Assembly: GCA_964393405.1 (NCBI GenBank)
Contig: CAYMTR010000086.1
Span: 1 to 6,717, forward strand
DNA from: CAYMTR01 sp964393405
Lineage (GTDB): Bacteria; Bacteroidota; Bacteroidia; Bacteroidales; Prolixibacteraceae
DNA length: 6,717 bases
Reading direction: 5' to 3'
Shown in pieces: positions 1 to 6,717 of this stretch. Position numbers and translations under genes: made by a program. Positions within the stretch are counted from its first letter, which is position 1. Every line of letters begins with the position of its first letter. The notes under the pieces are model-generated. The model was not told where the DNA came from, ran no database searches, and saw only the letters and a program-made list of their open reading frames with translations.

Positions 1-938
1 GTTTCATCGAAACGTTTTCTCCAGTTAGTATTCTGATGATGGCTGGCATACGGGGAGTCATTATTTCTAAGGTCTTCCCACGACCAGTATGTAGTAAGAT
101 TCAGAGTTCCTTTTTTAACATTATTGACATAGACACCAAGTTTGCCGGTAAGGATAGTATTGAGATTTTTCCCTTCAGTCGGAAGTTTTAAGTCGATAGA
201 ATAGCGAACCACTATTCCGTCGGCAGCTTCAGTAACATCCCATTCGACATAAGAGCCGGGGGCATTCATGTTGACGCAAACATGATCTGAAGCTTCATAT
301 TGAAGCTCGGCCTGATTATATGATTTAGGAGTCGAATAAGCCCCGTTGCATAGCCTGGCGACATCTGCTTCATATCGTTTGTAAGGAGCGTCGTAATAGC
401 CTCTTTTGCTATGATCAGTAACTGGGTCATCATCGCCTCCACCTCCGCCAGTATCGATTAGTTCTTCTTTCAGTGAAATAAAATCCAATATTGCAGTTGC
501 AGTATTTCCACCCATGTGGACAGCAATGCCTGCACCTTCAATATTATCAGTTGAATGTTCATAAACAGCAGTGCCTTCCTGCCAGTCGTTATTAAAATTA
601 CTGCTTCCGCCGAAGATGTAAGTATAAGGTGAGTGGTCAAGCTGAACGAGAAAGTTGATTGATCCTGATACTCTTTTTGCCCGCCAGGTGAAAGTGTATT
701 TAAATCCCTTACGTAAAGTTAATCCGTTATAACACATTTGAACGTCCCATGCGTTGGAGCCGGGTTCTGTAATATTAAAAGTCACTTCGCCATTGGAGGT
801 AGTAACATTAGCGCCCATATGCCACCATCCATTGGTGCCGTCGTTGAAATTTGAGTTGTTAAGGATCTCAGTTTGTTGACCGTATGATTGGCAAAATAAT
901 GCCGCGATTAATACAATCAAGGTTATAGTTTTTCTCAT
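1..938 (-). CDS. Secreted carbohydrate-binding protein, probable glycoside hydrolase N-terminus (partial, 3' end beyond window)
   Basis: The open frame runs from the ATG at 938-936 off the left edge, giving 312 residues. An in-frame TAA at 956-954 with no other ATG between makes this start firm. Residues 1-20 form a signal peptide (MRKTITLIVLIAALFCQSYG) with cleavage expected before QQ; Cys16 is not in a lipobox. Residues about 24-157 look like a CBM4/9 (CenC-type) sugar-binding beta-sandwich, starting with a GTNGWW segment and ending with the typical last strand LDFISL. Residues 162-174 are a Gly5-Asp3 linker. From about 181 a second domain begins, with YVEWDV (230-235), GIVVRYSI (241-248), LGVYVNN and a trailing RFDE. 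From memory, this series resembles a non-catalytic beta-sandwich module in large secreted glycan hydrolases (for example GH87- or GH55-type beta-helix enzymes). The enzyme domain, if any, is outside the window, so substrate and reaction are unknown. A T9SS sorting domain at the missing C-terminus would be expected. Sampled G+C (about 45%) is higher than in the neighbouring gene. Confidence 0.85.
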   Translation of the reverse strand, partial: MRKTITLIVLIAALFCQSYGQQTEILNNSNFNDGTNGWWHMGANVTTSNGEVTFNITEPGSNAWDVQMCYNGLTLRKGFKYTFTWRAKRVSGSINFLVQLDHSPYTYIFGGSSNFNNDWQEGTAVYEHSTDNIEGAGIAVHMGGNTATAILDFISLKEELIDTGGGGGDDDPVTDHSKRGYYDAPYKRYEADVARLCNGAYSTPKSYNQAELQYEASDHVCVNMNAPGSYVEWDVTEAADGIVVRYSIDLKLPTEGKNLNTILTGKLGVYVNNVKKGTLNLTTYWSWEDLRNNDSPYASHHQNTNWRKRFDE

Positions 939-1173
939 AAGGTTGATTGAATTTTAAGTAGTTAAAGAAAGCCTTCTGCACGAGTCCTTTGTAAAAATAA
1001 AAAAAATGAATTGATTATACAAGATGCATTTCTTATGTAATTTCTTATTGTAAACTCCTAATATAAAATGCTTTTAAGTCGTTGCATAATTAATTTATTT
1101 TGATTTAATTTATATGTCAAATTGCAATCTGTTGTTTTTATTTTAATAAATCTATACCTAAAAAATATAAATC
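939..1173. other. Divergent AT-rich intergenic spacer
   Basis: This 235-base spacer separates two divergently transcribed genes and must carry both promoters. Apart from the minus-strand candidate at 992-1022, only a weak plus-strand match was seen: TTG at 1082-1084, 21 bases, then TAATTTAT at 1106-1113, which fits six of eight consensus positions. Directly before the plus-strand ATG the leader is almost pure A/T (1159-1170), the usual Bacteroidota substitute for a Shine-Dalgarno site. No operator-like inverted repeat, small ORF or RNA gene was found. Confidence 0.5.
992..1022 (-). promoter_or_regulatory. Candidate Bacteroidota-type promoter for the carbohydrate-binding protein gene
   Basis: On the minus strand a TTG (1022-1020) is followed after 20 bases by TATTTTTA (999-992). 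This matches seven of the eight positions of the Bacteroidota -7 consensus TAnnTTTG, with the -33 TTG at the expected distance. Transcription would begin near 985 and leave a leader of roughly 45-50 bases before the ATG at 938. The leader has no purine-rich Shine-Dalgarno sequence, as is usual in this phylum. The region is very AT-rich, so a chance match is possible. Confidence 0.35.
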
Positions 1174-4100
1174 ATGAAAAAATCTATCTTAATCATCATT
1201 TCATTTTTTTGTTTTATTGGAGTTCAAGCCGGGCAAAAATCAATAAATTCTTTACTACAGTCCGGAAAAACATTAAAAATTGATAGTATTGTTGATTATC
1301 GTATTATAGATGATCCAATATACGATTCACTTCTGGTAAATATTGACAGTGTTAAATTAACAGCAAACGGTTTGATTGAAGAAATTATCAAAACTGAGTA
1401 CGATACAATTATTGGTGACAGAAGTAGGAAAGTAAAGTATCAATATGATGAACTTGACAGGGAAGTTTTCAGAGAAATATTTTTTAGGGATTCAATTACA
1501 GATTTGTGGCTGAAAGTACAGAAAATACAACAAGAATTTAATCAGGATGGAAATAGAAGTTTAATATCAGAATTCTATAGCAATGGTATTCCCGATTATA
1601 AAATAAGACTTGAATACAATACTATTAATCGTGAAACTCACTTTTCAAATTTTACGTGGGATACTATAGCCTTTGACTGGGCGAATTTTCATAAAACAAC
1701 TATTGATTATAATGAAAACGGAGATACAACTGAAGTTGTAAATTTTAATACTGTGGAAGGTGAATTTATTGCTGTTCACAAAATAACATATGGGTATTTG
1801 CCAGATACTAAAGTAAGACGGGTCTATAACTGGAATAACAATAACCAACAATTTGAACAGACATCAGTTGACTATGGTGGGCACTTTAAAGCTTTTAATT
1901 CAAAAGGATTGCTTACTCAGGAAGAATATGCCGGTTACAATACTCCACCTGAATTTCACTGGACAAAGACATATGAGTATGACGTTAATGATAACTTGAT
2001 TAAGGAATATTATCATGATTATATCGCTGAAAATGAATGGGAAAAAAAATATACATACGATAAGAAAAACAGAGTACTGACAGAAACATTTTTTGACAAG
2101 CCTGGCGCAATACACTTGTGGAGTAAAAGATATGGTTATGATATGAACGACAGTCTAAGTTATTACTCATATCAGGTATATGATACTTTATCTGATAAAC
2201 ATGTTTATAGACAGGCAGATGAGTATATTTACAATTCTGATAATAAGCTAGAAGAAGAAAATCACTATTTATGGAACGATACTCTACAGATAGAAGAGTC
2301 AGTAAAAACAATTGAATACATATATAATAGCGATGGCAACCTTATAAAATCCGTTGAAAAAAAGGGTTCAGTAATAAAAGCAGTTTCAAAATACAGTTAT
2401 GATGCTGATAATAATTATGTGAAAAAATCATTTAAATTAGATGATACAGGAAAAACTGAAAAGAAGGAAAGATTAAGAAATTACAAAACAAATGAATATG
2501 ATCAATTAACTAACCGATATATATCAAGTGAGAATAAATATCAGGGGAAATTTGTTTTCGATTACATGAAATTCATATACAATGAGGATTTGCAATTAAT
2601 AGAGGTAACTGATGAAGATGAAATATCTTTAAAGTATTATTATGACACATATGGTCGGGATTCTCTTATTCATATACTCGAAGATTCTAATCTGTATCGG
2701 GCATTTAAGATTTCTTACAATAAGACTTGTGAAGACAGTTTGTTGATTACAAGGACTACATATAATTACTTAGATTCTTCTGAAATGCCAATGTTAAAAT
2801 ACATGAGTTATTATTCCAACGATTTTTTAATCAGATCCAAGATGGAGCGATATAATAGAGACCAAATGGATTATGAAAATGAACTGAATCTGATTTATGA
2901 ATATGATACAAATGGTTTGATTAAAAAGATAAGAGATGTTGAGAACAGATTGGTGATTGAATATGAGTTAAGTGGCGATACATTAAAACGATATTACAAA
3001 GAAGGATATAGCGAAGAGCAAGGTTGGAATTCGGAATTTTATTATTACTATATAATTGACACAACTGATTATAATGTATCAGTGCAAATGTTACCTGTTG
3101 ATGAATTATACCCATATAGTATTTTAAAAGAATTAAATGAACTGGAATATAAATACGGTAAAAAAATAGAAAAATATTCAAACGAAGGGAAAGATCATAG
3201 TTACTATCACTATTCTGAAACAGGACCTATGATAGGTAATGGTATCATTGAAGGGTATGTTTTTGAAGATAATCTTTTTCAACTTAATGAAATACAAACA
3301 ACTGGTTTGTCTGAAGGAGTGTCAATTGGTGGAATAACACTTAATCTGATTGAGAAAAAAAGTGGTTCAGTAATTGCTGAAATTGAAACTGATGATAATG
3401 GATTTTTTAAATTCAGAGGTGTGCCAATTGGAGATTACAGTATATCTATAATTGTTGAAGGTGGAAAACAGTTAAATACATATGATATAAATATCAGTTT
3501 AGGGCAATTACGCTTTTCTGGAAACAACTTTTCAATAGGACAAGATCCATGTGCGTATTTCATTGATGAGCCTGAAGTTATTGTTCATAGAGAAGGAATG
3601 TGTCTGGGAGATAAAACACAGTTGCAAGCTCCGGAAGGTGACTATACATATCTGTGGAATAACGGCAGTACGGTAAAGACTTTGGAAATTACTGAAGGGG
3701 GGTCTTTTAATGTGATAGTTACTGATAAAAACGGATGTGTTAGTGATAATTCTAAAGAAATTATTGTTGAATATGCACTGCCACCTATAAAACCTTCAAT
3801 AAGTGTAAATGGAGAAGAGTTGACTTCTTCCTCAAACACTGGAAATCAATGGTATTTGAATGGAGACGAAATTAACGGTGCAATAGGAAGTAGTTACACA
3901 ATTATGGAAAGTGGTAAATATTCTGTACAGGTAACAAGCGAAGAAGGATGTAATTCTCAAATGTCGGATGAAGTAATTGTCAATCTTACTTCAGTAAAAG
4001 AAACTGAATTTATAATGAAAGTCTTTCCTAATCCTTCCAAAGGGAAAATTACTATAAGCGGCCTGTCTGAAAATAGAACAACAATGATAGCTGTTTATAA

Positions 4101-4239
4101 CGTACTTGGTGAAAGGGTGTACCATACTAATATCATTGGTTCGTCAGCTATTATAGATATCAGTGATCAGAGCAAAGGTGTTTATTTTGTGCAGTTTGGA
4201 GATAATGAGAATTTATGGTTGAAGGTGATTAAGGAGTAA
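1174..4239 (+). CDS. Secreted YD-repeat (RHS-like) protein with Ig-like domains and T9SS type A sorting domain
   Basis: Complete gene of 1021 residues. An in-frame TAA at 1168-1170, one codon before the ATG, fixes the start. Residues 1-19 are a signal peptide (MKKSILIIISFFCFIGVQA, cleaved before GQ). Residues about 85-600 hold at least a dozen divergent Y-[DN]-x-x-[GDN] repeats, preceded in several cases by a Trp six residues before the tyrosine. Residues 690-775 (GIIEGYV, then DDNGFFKFRGVPIGDYSI) form a prealbumin-like Cna-B/carboxypeptidase-regulatory-like domain. Residues about 795-868 and 870-939 are two Ig/PKD-like domains of the kind common in T9SS cargo: C-x-G, YLWNNGST and TDKNGC in the first, NQWYLNG and TSEEGC in the second. 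Residues about 945-1021 are a type A sorting domain (VFPNPSKGKITI, VYNVLGERVY, KGVYFVQF, final KVIKE). The protein is therefore expected to cross the outer membrane by T9SS and be attached to the surface or released. No enzymatic motif or polymorphic-toxin tip was seen. Its role is unknown; adhesion or glycan binding is only a guess. It is monocistronic in this window. Confidence 0.92.
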   Translation: MKKSILIIISFFCFIGVQAGQKSINSLLQSGKTLKIDSIVDYRIIDDPIYDSLLVNIDSVKLTANGLIEEIIKTEYDTIIGDRSRKVKYQYDELDREVFREIFFRDSITDLWLKVQKIQQEFNQDGNRSLISEFYSNGIPDYKIRLEYNTINRETHFSNFTWDTIAFDWANFHKTTIDYNENGDTTEVVNFNTVEGEFIAVHKITYGYLPDTKVRRVYNWNNNNQQFEQTSVDYGGHFKAFNSKGLLTQEEYAGYNTPPEFHWTKTYEYDVNDNLIKEYYHDYIAENEWEKKYTYDKKNRVLTETFFDKPGAIHLWSKRYGYDMNDSLSYYSYQVYDTLSDKHVYRQADEYIYNSDNKLEEENHYLWNDTLQIEESVKTIEYIYNSDGNLIKSVEKKGSVIKAVSKYSYDADNNYVKKSFKLDDTGKTEKKERLRNYKTNEYDQLTNRYISSENKYQGKFVFDYMKFIYNEDLQLIEVTDEDEISLKYYYDTYGRDSLIHILEDSNLYRAFKISYNKTCEDSLLITRTTYNYLDSSEMPMLKYMSYYSNDFLIRSKMERYNRDQMDYENELNLIYEYDTNGLIKKIRDVENRLVIEYELSGDTLKRYYKEGYSEEQGWNSEFYYYYIIDTTDYNVSVQMLPVDELYPYSILKELNELEYKYGKKIEKYSNEGKDHSYYHYSETGPMIGNGIIEGYVFEDNLFQLNEIQTTGLSEGVSIGGITLNLIEKKSGSVIAEIETDDNGFFKFRGVPIGDYSISIIVEGGKQLNTYDINISLGQLRFSGNNFSIGQDPCAYFIDEPEVIVHREGMCLGDKTQLQAPEGDYTYLWNNGSTVKTLEITEGGSFNVIVTDKNGCVSDNSKEIIVEYALPPIKPSISVNGEELTSSSNTGNQWYLNGDEINGAIGSSYTIMESGKYSVQVTSEEGCNSQMSDEVIVNLTSVKETEFIMKVFPNPSKGKITISGLSENRTTMIAVYNVLGERVYHTNIIGSSAIIDISDQSKGVYFVQFGDNENLWLKVIKE
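1438..2970 (+). repeat. Protein-level array of divergent YD (RHS-like) repeats
   Basis: Translation shows recurring Y-x-Y-[DN]-x-x-[GDN] units. The key tyrosines are at about residues 91, 148, 179, 269, 295, 322, 353, 384, 409, 469, 490 and 577 of the 1174-4239 product. Spacing is often 25-31 residues, against about 21 in classical RHS repeats. The clearest run is residues 263-345, with HWTKTYEYDVND, EWEKKYTYDKKN and LWSKRYGYDMND, whose Trp residues sit at 263, 289 and 316. DNA identity between units is low, so the repeats are old rather than recent duplications. Confidence 0.75.
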
Positions 4240-4301
4240 CTAAATGTTTTATTTTACTGTTTAAGAGTCATATTGTATTTTCTCTATAAATTGATAAATA
4301 A

Positions 4302-4336
4302 TAATCATACCTTTCCAAAATAGAAAGATATGATTA
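4302..4336. terminator. Bidirectional hairpin terminator between convergent genes
   Basis: AATCATACCTTTC at 4303-4315 pairs with GAAAGATATGATT at 4323-4335 across a 7-base loop, with a single C/A mismatch (4310/4328). A further T-A pair at 4302/4336 extends the stem. On the plus strand a T5 run follows at 4346-4350. On the minus strand the stem is followed by ATTATTTATC-like T-rich sequence. The hairpin lies 63 bases after the stop of the plus-strand gene and about 20 bases after the stop of the minus-strand receptor gene, so it is well placed to serve both. The T tracts are weaker than in a textbook terminator. Confidence 0.6.
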
Positions 4337-4354
4337 CCATTACAATTTTTCATA

Positions 4355-6717
4355 CTAAAAGTAAATTTTCCAAGATCCGATTGGGAAAAACCCCATCTGC
4401 AACACATTTACCAATTTCTTTGATGCTGCATCAAACCTTTGGGTCAGAATATTCTTATGGTCAGTTAAATTCTGAACATCAAAAGACCATTCCTGAGAAA
4501 TCTTTTTAAGGTTCTGTCGGAATGAAATCCTTAGGTCGGTTTTGAAATAATCTTCAAATTTTCCAGCAAATGCATTGTTATAATCATATACTGCTTCATA
4601 TGCTGTTATTGATTTATCAAGATCAATTGGAGTATATCTCTTTCCTCCTGCCCAAGTTGTTTTAATATTGAAGGCTAAAACATCGTTCTTGATTGGAATT
4701 TCATATCCTGCAAGGAAGTTTACAGTATAATTTCCGTTGAAGGCATTATTTCGCCAAACCTTATCACTGCCTTGGTATTTTGAATCATAAACGGATGAAG
4801 TCAGTAAAAAGTAGAAGTTATTATTCAGGTACTTTTCTAAAGTTATTTCCAAGCCAACATTCTTGCCTAAGCCTTCGTTAACAAGATTGTCTTTGCTCTC
4901 GTTGTGATAATTTGCTCCATAGTTAAGCATACTGAATGTTGATGATTCTTTTTCGACAGGAACATCATAAAGATATTGGTAATAAGCTTCGAGTTTGAAC
5001 CTCAGATTTTCAACTATTGACCAGTTATATCCTGCAACAATATGATGGCTTTTAGAAAAGCCTAGTTCTTTATTTGTTAGTATATAATCATCAGACTTTG
5101 AGTCAACAGGTGTTTGAACAAAATAGATCAGGCGTGGTTGAATCTGTCCGTGTAATCCATAACCAAAATTGATACTATGTGCATGGTTAATCGCGTAGCT
5201 TAAGCCCAACCTTGGTTCAACCATCATTGAATTATTTAATCCAAACAACTGGCTGTGTAATCCCCAATTTAGAGTTAAGTCATCAGTCAATCTGTTTTTA
5301 CTTTGAAAATAAAGCTGATAAAGCATTGCATTGCCATCGGTGTTTGTGTTTTGAACAAACTTATTGAGCTGATTTATATATGTTTCATCAAAGAAGTTGA
5401 AGTCAAATAATTCAGCAGTAAATCCAATTTGAAGAGAATTTTTAGCACTGCTTTTCAGAATGTATTTGGTTGAAAAAGAATATGTTGTTTCGGAATAACT
5501 ATCATTATAAAAGTTGGAATTTTCTGTTTTACCTATTGAATCAACATTATTAAAAGAGTTCGAATAACTTGCTGAGACTGACGATTCAATTCTTGCTTTA
5601 TCAGTAAGGAACAATTTGTTTGTCAAGCCTATTAAGCCCATTTTTGAACCGTTATAAACTTTTGTTCCGGGCAACATCTCTGCCGACCAACCACTTCCTG
5701 AATCTTCATCATCGTCAGGGTCGTCTTCAAGTTTAATATTACTATAACCTCCAATTCCTATGAGAGAGAATGTTCCGCATTTTTTTGTAGGTACAAATAT
5801 TTTAAGCGAGAGGTCAGCATACTTTGGAACACCGCCAACATCGAACATCTTCAGAGCAGACATTAAATCCATCATTGAATATCGAAAATTTACCAGATAA
5901 GAACTTCCTTTCGATTTAGATATAGGACCTTCAGCCCCAAGTTCAAATCCATTAAAACCCATTTGTCCCATGAATTCATGCTTTTTAAAATTTCCATTTC
6001 TCATTTTCAAATCGAAAACACCGGATAATGAGTTGCCAAACTCTGCTGGAAAGGCACCTGTAAGGAAGTCGGAATTAGCAAGTTGATTGTTGTTTAGAAT
6101 AGAAATTGGTCCTCCTGTACTGCCAAAAGTTCCAAAATGATTTGGGTTTGGAATTGCAATACCGTCGAGCCTCCATAGAAGGCTGGTAGGGGAGTTGCCA
6201 CGTATGATGATATCGTTTCGTTGATCACCAGCCGAAACTACACCTGCAAAGTTAGATACCATTCGTGCAGGATCTCCCCAGCTTCCGGCATATTTATTAG
6301 ATTCTTCCACAGTAATAATTCGGGCACTGGTAGTTGCAAATTCATTAATTGTTTTGTCTTTAGAATATGCTCTGACAACTACTTCGTCGAGATTTTCTAC
6401 CTTTTCAAGCAATTCAATATCAACATAAAGATCCTTTACTGAAGTCAGCAAGACATTTTTCATAGATATCTTTTCATAGCCGATAAGGCTAAACTCAATA
6501 TCAAAGCGACCAATAGGAATATTATCAATTGAATACCTGCCGTTTATGTCGGTAGTTGTTCCAAATGATTTGTTGTTTGAGAAAGCTAATATAGTTACAC
6601 CGGGTAACGTAGTTTGTGATTGTTTATCAATCACTGTTCCGTAGATATTTCCGCATAAAGACTGATCATTTGCGCGAGTGCAAAAAGGAATCAAAAGTGT
6701 TGTCAGAATTAAAATAA
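4355..6717 (-). CDS. TonB-dependent outer-membrane receptor with carboxypeptidase-regulatory-like domain (5' end just outside window)
   Basis: The frame stays open to the right edge and ends at the TAG at 4357-4355, showing 786 residues. Residues are numbered from the first full codon at 6715. A TTG at 6694 could be read as a start, but the codons before it encode ILILTTL. These continue into LIPFCTRA as the hydrophobic core and end of a signal peptide, so the true start is a few codons beyond the window. Residues 24-105 are a carboxypeptidase-regulatory-like beta-sandwich (YGTVID, LPGVTI, TDINGRYSI, IGYEK). A TonB-box-like LDEVVV lies at 109-114. The plug domain covers about 125-240 (DIIIRGNSP, WRLDGIAIPNPNHFG, FPAEFGNSLSG). 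The rest is a 22-strand-type beta-barrel ending in the aromatic GSWKIYF. The product should import a ligand across the outer membrane with TonB/ExbBD energy. At about 790 residues it is shorter than typical SusC (about 1000), and no SusD gene lies next to it within the window, so the substrate cannot be named. Confidence 0.93.
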   Translation of the reverse strand, partial: ILILTTLLIPFCTRANDQSLCGNIYGTVIDKQSQTTLPGVTILAFSNNKSFGTTTDINGRYSIDNIPIGRFDIEFSLIGYEKISMKNVLLTSVKDLYVDIELLEKVENLDEVVVRAYSKDKTINEFATTSARIITVEESNKYAGSWGDPARMVSNFAGVVSAGDQRNDIIIRGNSPTSLLWRLDGIAIPNPNHFGTFGSTGGPISILNNNQLANSDFLTGAFPAEFGNSLSGVFDLKMRNGNFKKHEFMGQMGFNGFELGAEGPISKSKGSSYLVNFRYSMMDLMSALKMFDVGGVPKYADLSLKIFVPTKKCGTFSLIGIGGYSNIKLEDDPDDDEDSGSGWSAEMLPGTKVYNGSKMGLIGLTNKLFLTDKARIESSVSASYSNSFNNVDSIGKTENSNFYNDSYSETTYSFSTKYILKSSAKNSLQIGFTAELFDFNFFDETYINQLNKFVQNTNTDGNAMLYQLYFQSKNRLTDDLTLNWGLHSQLFGLNNSMMVEPRLGLSYAINHAHSINFGYGLHGQIQPRLIYFVQTPVDSKSDDYILTNKELGFSKSHHIVAGYNWSIVENLRFKLEAYYQYLYDVPVEKESSTFSMLNYGANYHNESKDNLVNEGLGKNVGLEITLEKYLNNNFYFLLTSSVYDSKYQGSDKVWRNNAFNGNYTVNFLAGYEIPIKNDVLAFNIKTTWAGGKRYTPIDLDKSITAYEAVYDYNNAFAGKFEDYFKTDLRISFRQNLKKISQEWSFDVQNLTDHKNILTQRFDAASKKLVNVLQMGFFPIGSWKIYF

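Noticed and set aside
888..938. Lipoprotein signal at Cys16 of the carbohydrate-binding protein
   Set aside because: The residues before the Cys are Ala-Leu-Phe. Phe at -1 does not fit a lipobox, and a normal signal-peptidase I site (SYG before QQ) follows.
1645..2311. Overlapping minus-strand ORFs of 65-103 codons inside the YD-repeat gene (also 2921-3181 and 3642-3839)
   Set aside because: They lie antisense within a complete, domain-supported gene, have no recognisable domains or leaders, and look like shadows of its AT-rich coding frame.
1174..4239. RHS polymorphic toxin with downstream immunity gene
   Set aside because: The C-terminus is a T9SS sorting domain, no toxin tip was seen, and the next gene downstream is on the opposite strand and encodes a receptor.
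6221..6442. Plus-strand ORF of 73 codons
   Set aside because: It is antisense to the plug and TonB-box region of the receptor, whose motifs are intact in the other frame, and it has no plausible start context.
4355..6717. SusC of a SusC/SusD glycan-uptake pair
   Set aside because: The visible protein is about 790 residues rather than about 1000. Its downstream neighbour is a convergent unrelated gene, and no SusD lipoprotein is present in the window.
1..6717. tRNA/rRNA genes, CRISPR arrays, insertion sequences, riboswitches
   Set aside because: Reading both strands showed no cloverleaf-like segment, regularly spaced DNA repeats, transposase motifs, terminal inverted repeats or long structured leader. 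The only non-coding stretches are the two spacers of 235 and 115 bases.

Overview
The window looks like chromosome of a member of the Bacteroidota. The evidence is a C-terminal type IX secretion (T9SS) sorting domain on one protein, a TonB-dependent receptor with an N-terminal carboxypeptidase-regulatory-like domain and a DEVVV-type TonB box, AT-rich leaders without Shine-Dalgarno sequences, and a promoter candidate close to the Bacteroidota TTG / TAnnTTTG pattern. Genus or family cannot be fixed from this sequence.

There are three protein genes, two of them cut by the window edges. (1) Positions 938 to 1, minus strand: the N-terminal 312 residues of a secreted carbohydrate-binding protein. 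It has a signal peptide, a CBM4/9-like domain, a Gly/Asp linker and a second beta-sandwich-type domain, and a catalytic domain probably lies beyond the left edge. (2) Positions 1174-4239, plus strand: a complete 1021-residue secreted protein with an array of divergent YD (RHS-like) repeats, a prealbumin/Cna-B-like domain, two Ig/PKD-like domains and a T9SS type A sorting domain. (3) Positions 6717 to 4355, minus strand: a TonB-dependent outer-membrane receptor lacking only the first few residues of its signal peptide, which fall outside the right edge.

Genes 1 and 2 are divergent and share a 235-bp AT-rich spacer with a promoter candidate for gene 1. Genes 2 and 3 converge on a 115-bp spacer holding a strong hairpin that probably ends transcription from both sides. 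No two genes are co-directional neighbours, so there is no visible operon. All three products belong to the cell envelope or exterior (glycan-binding exoprotein, surface repeat protein, outer-membrane importer). A shared pathway is not shown by the sequence. No RNA genes, mobile elements, CRISPR arrays or phage genes were seen. The least described object is the YD-repeat T9SS protein.
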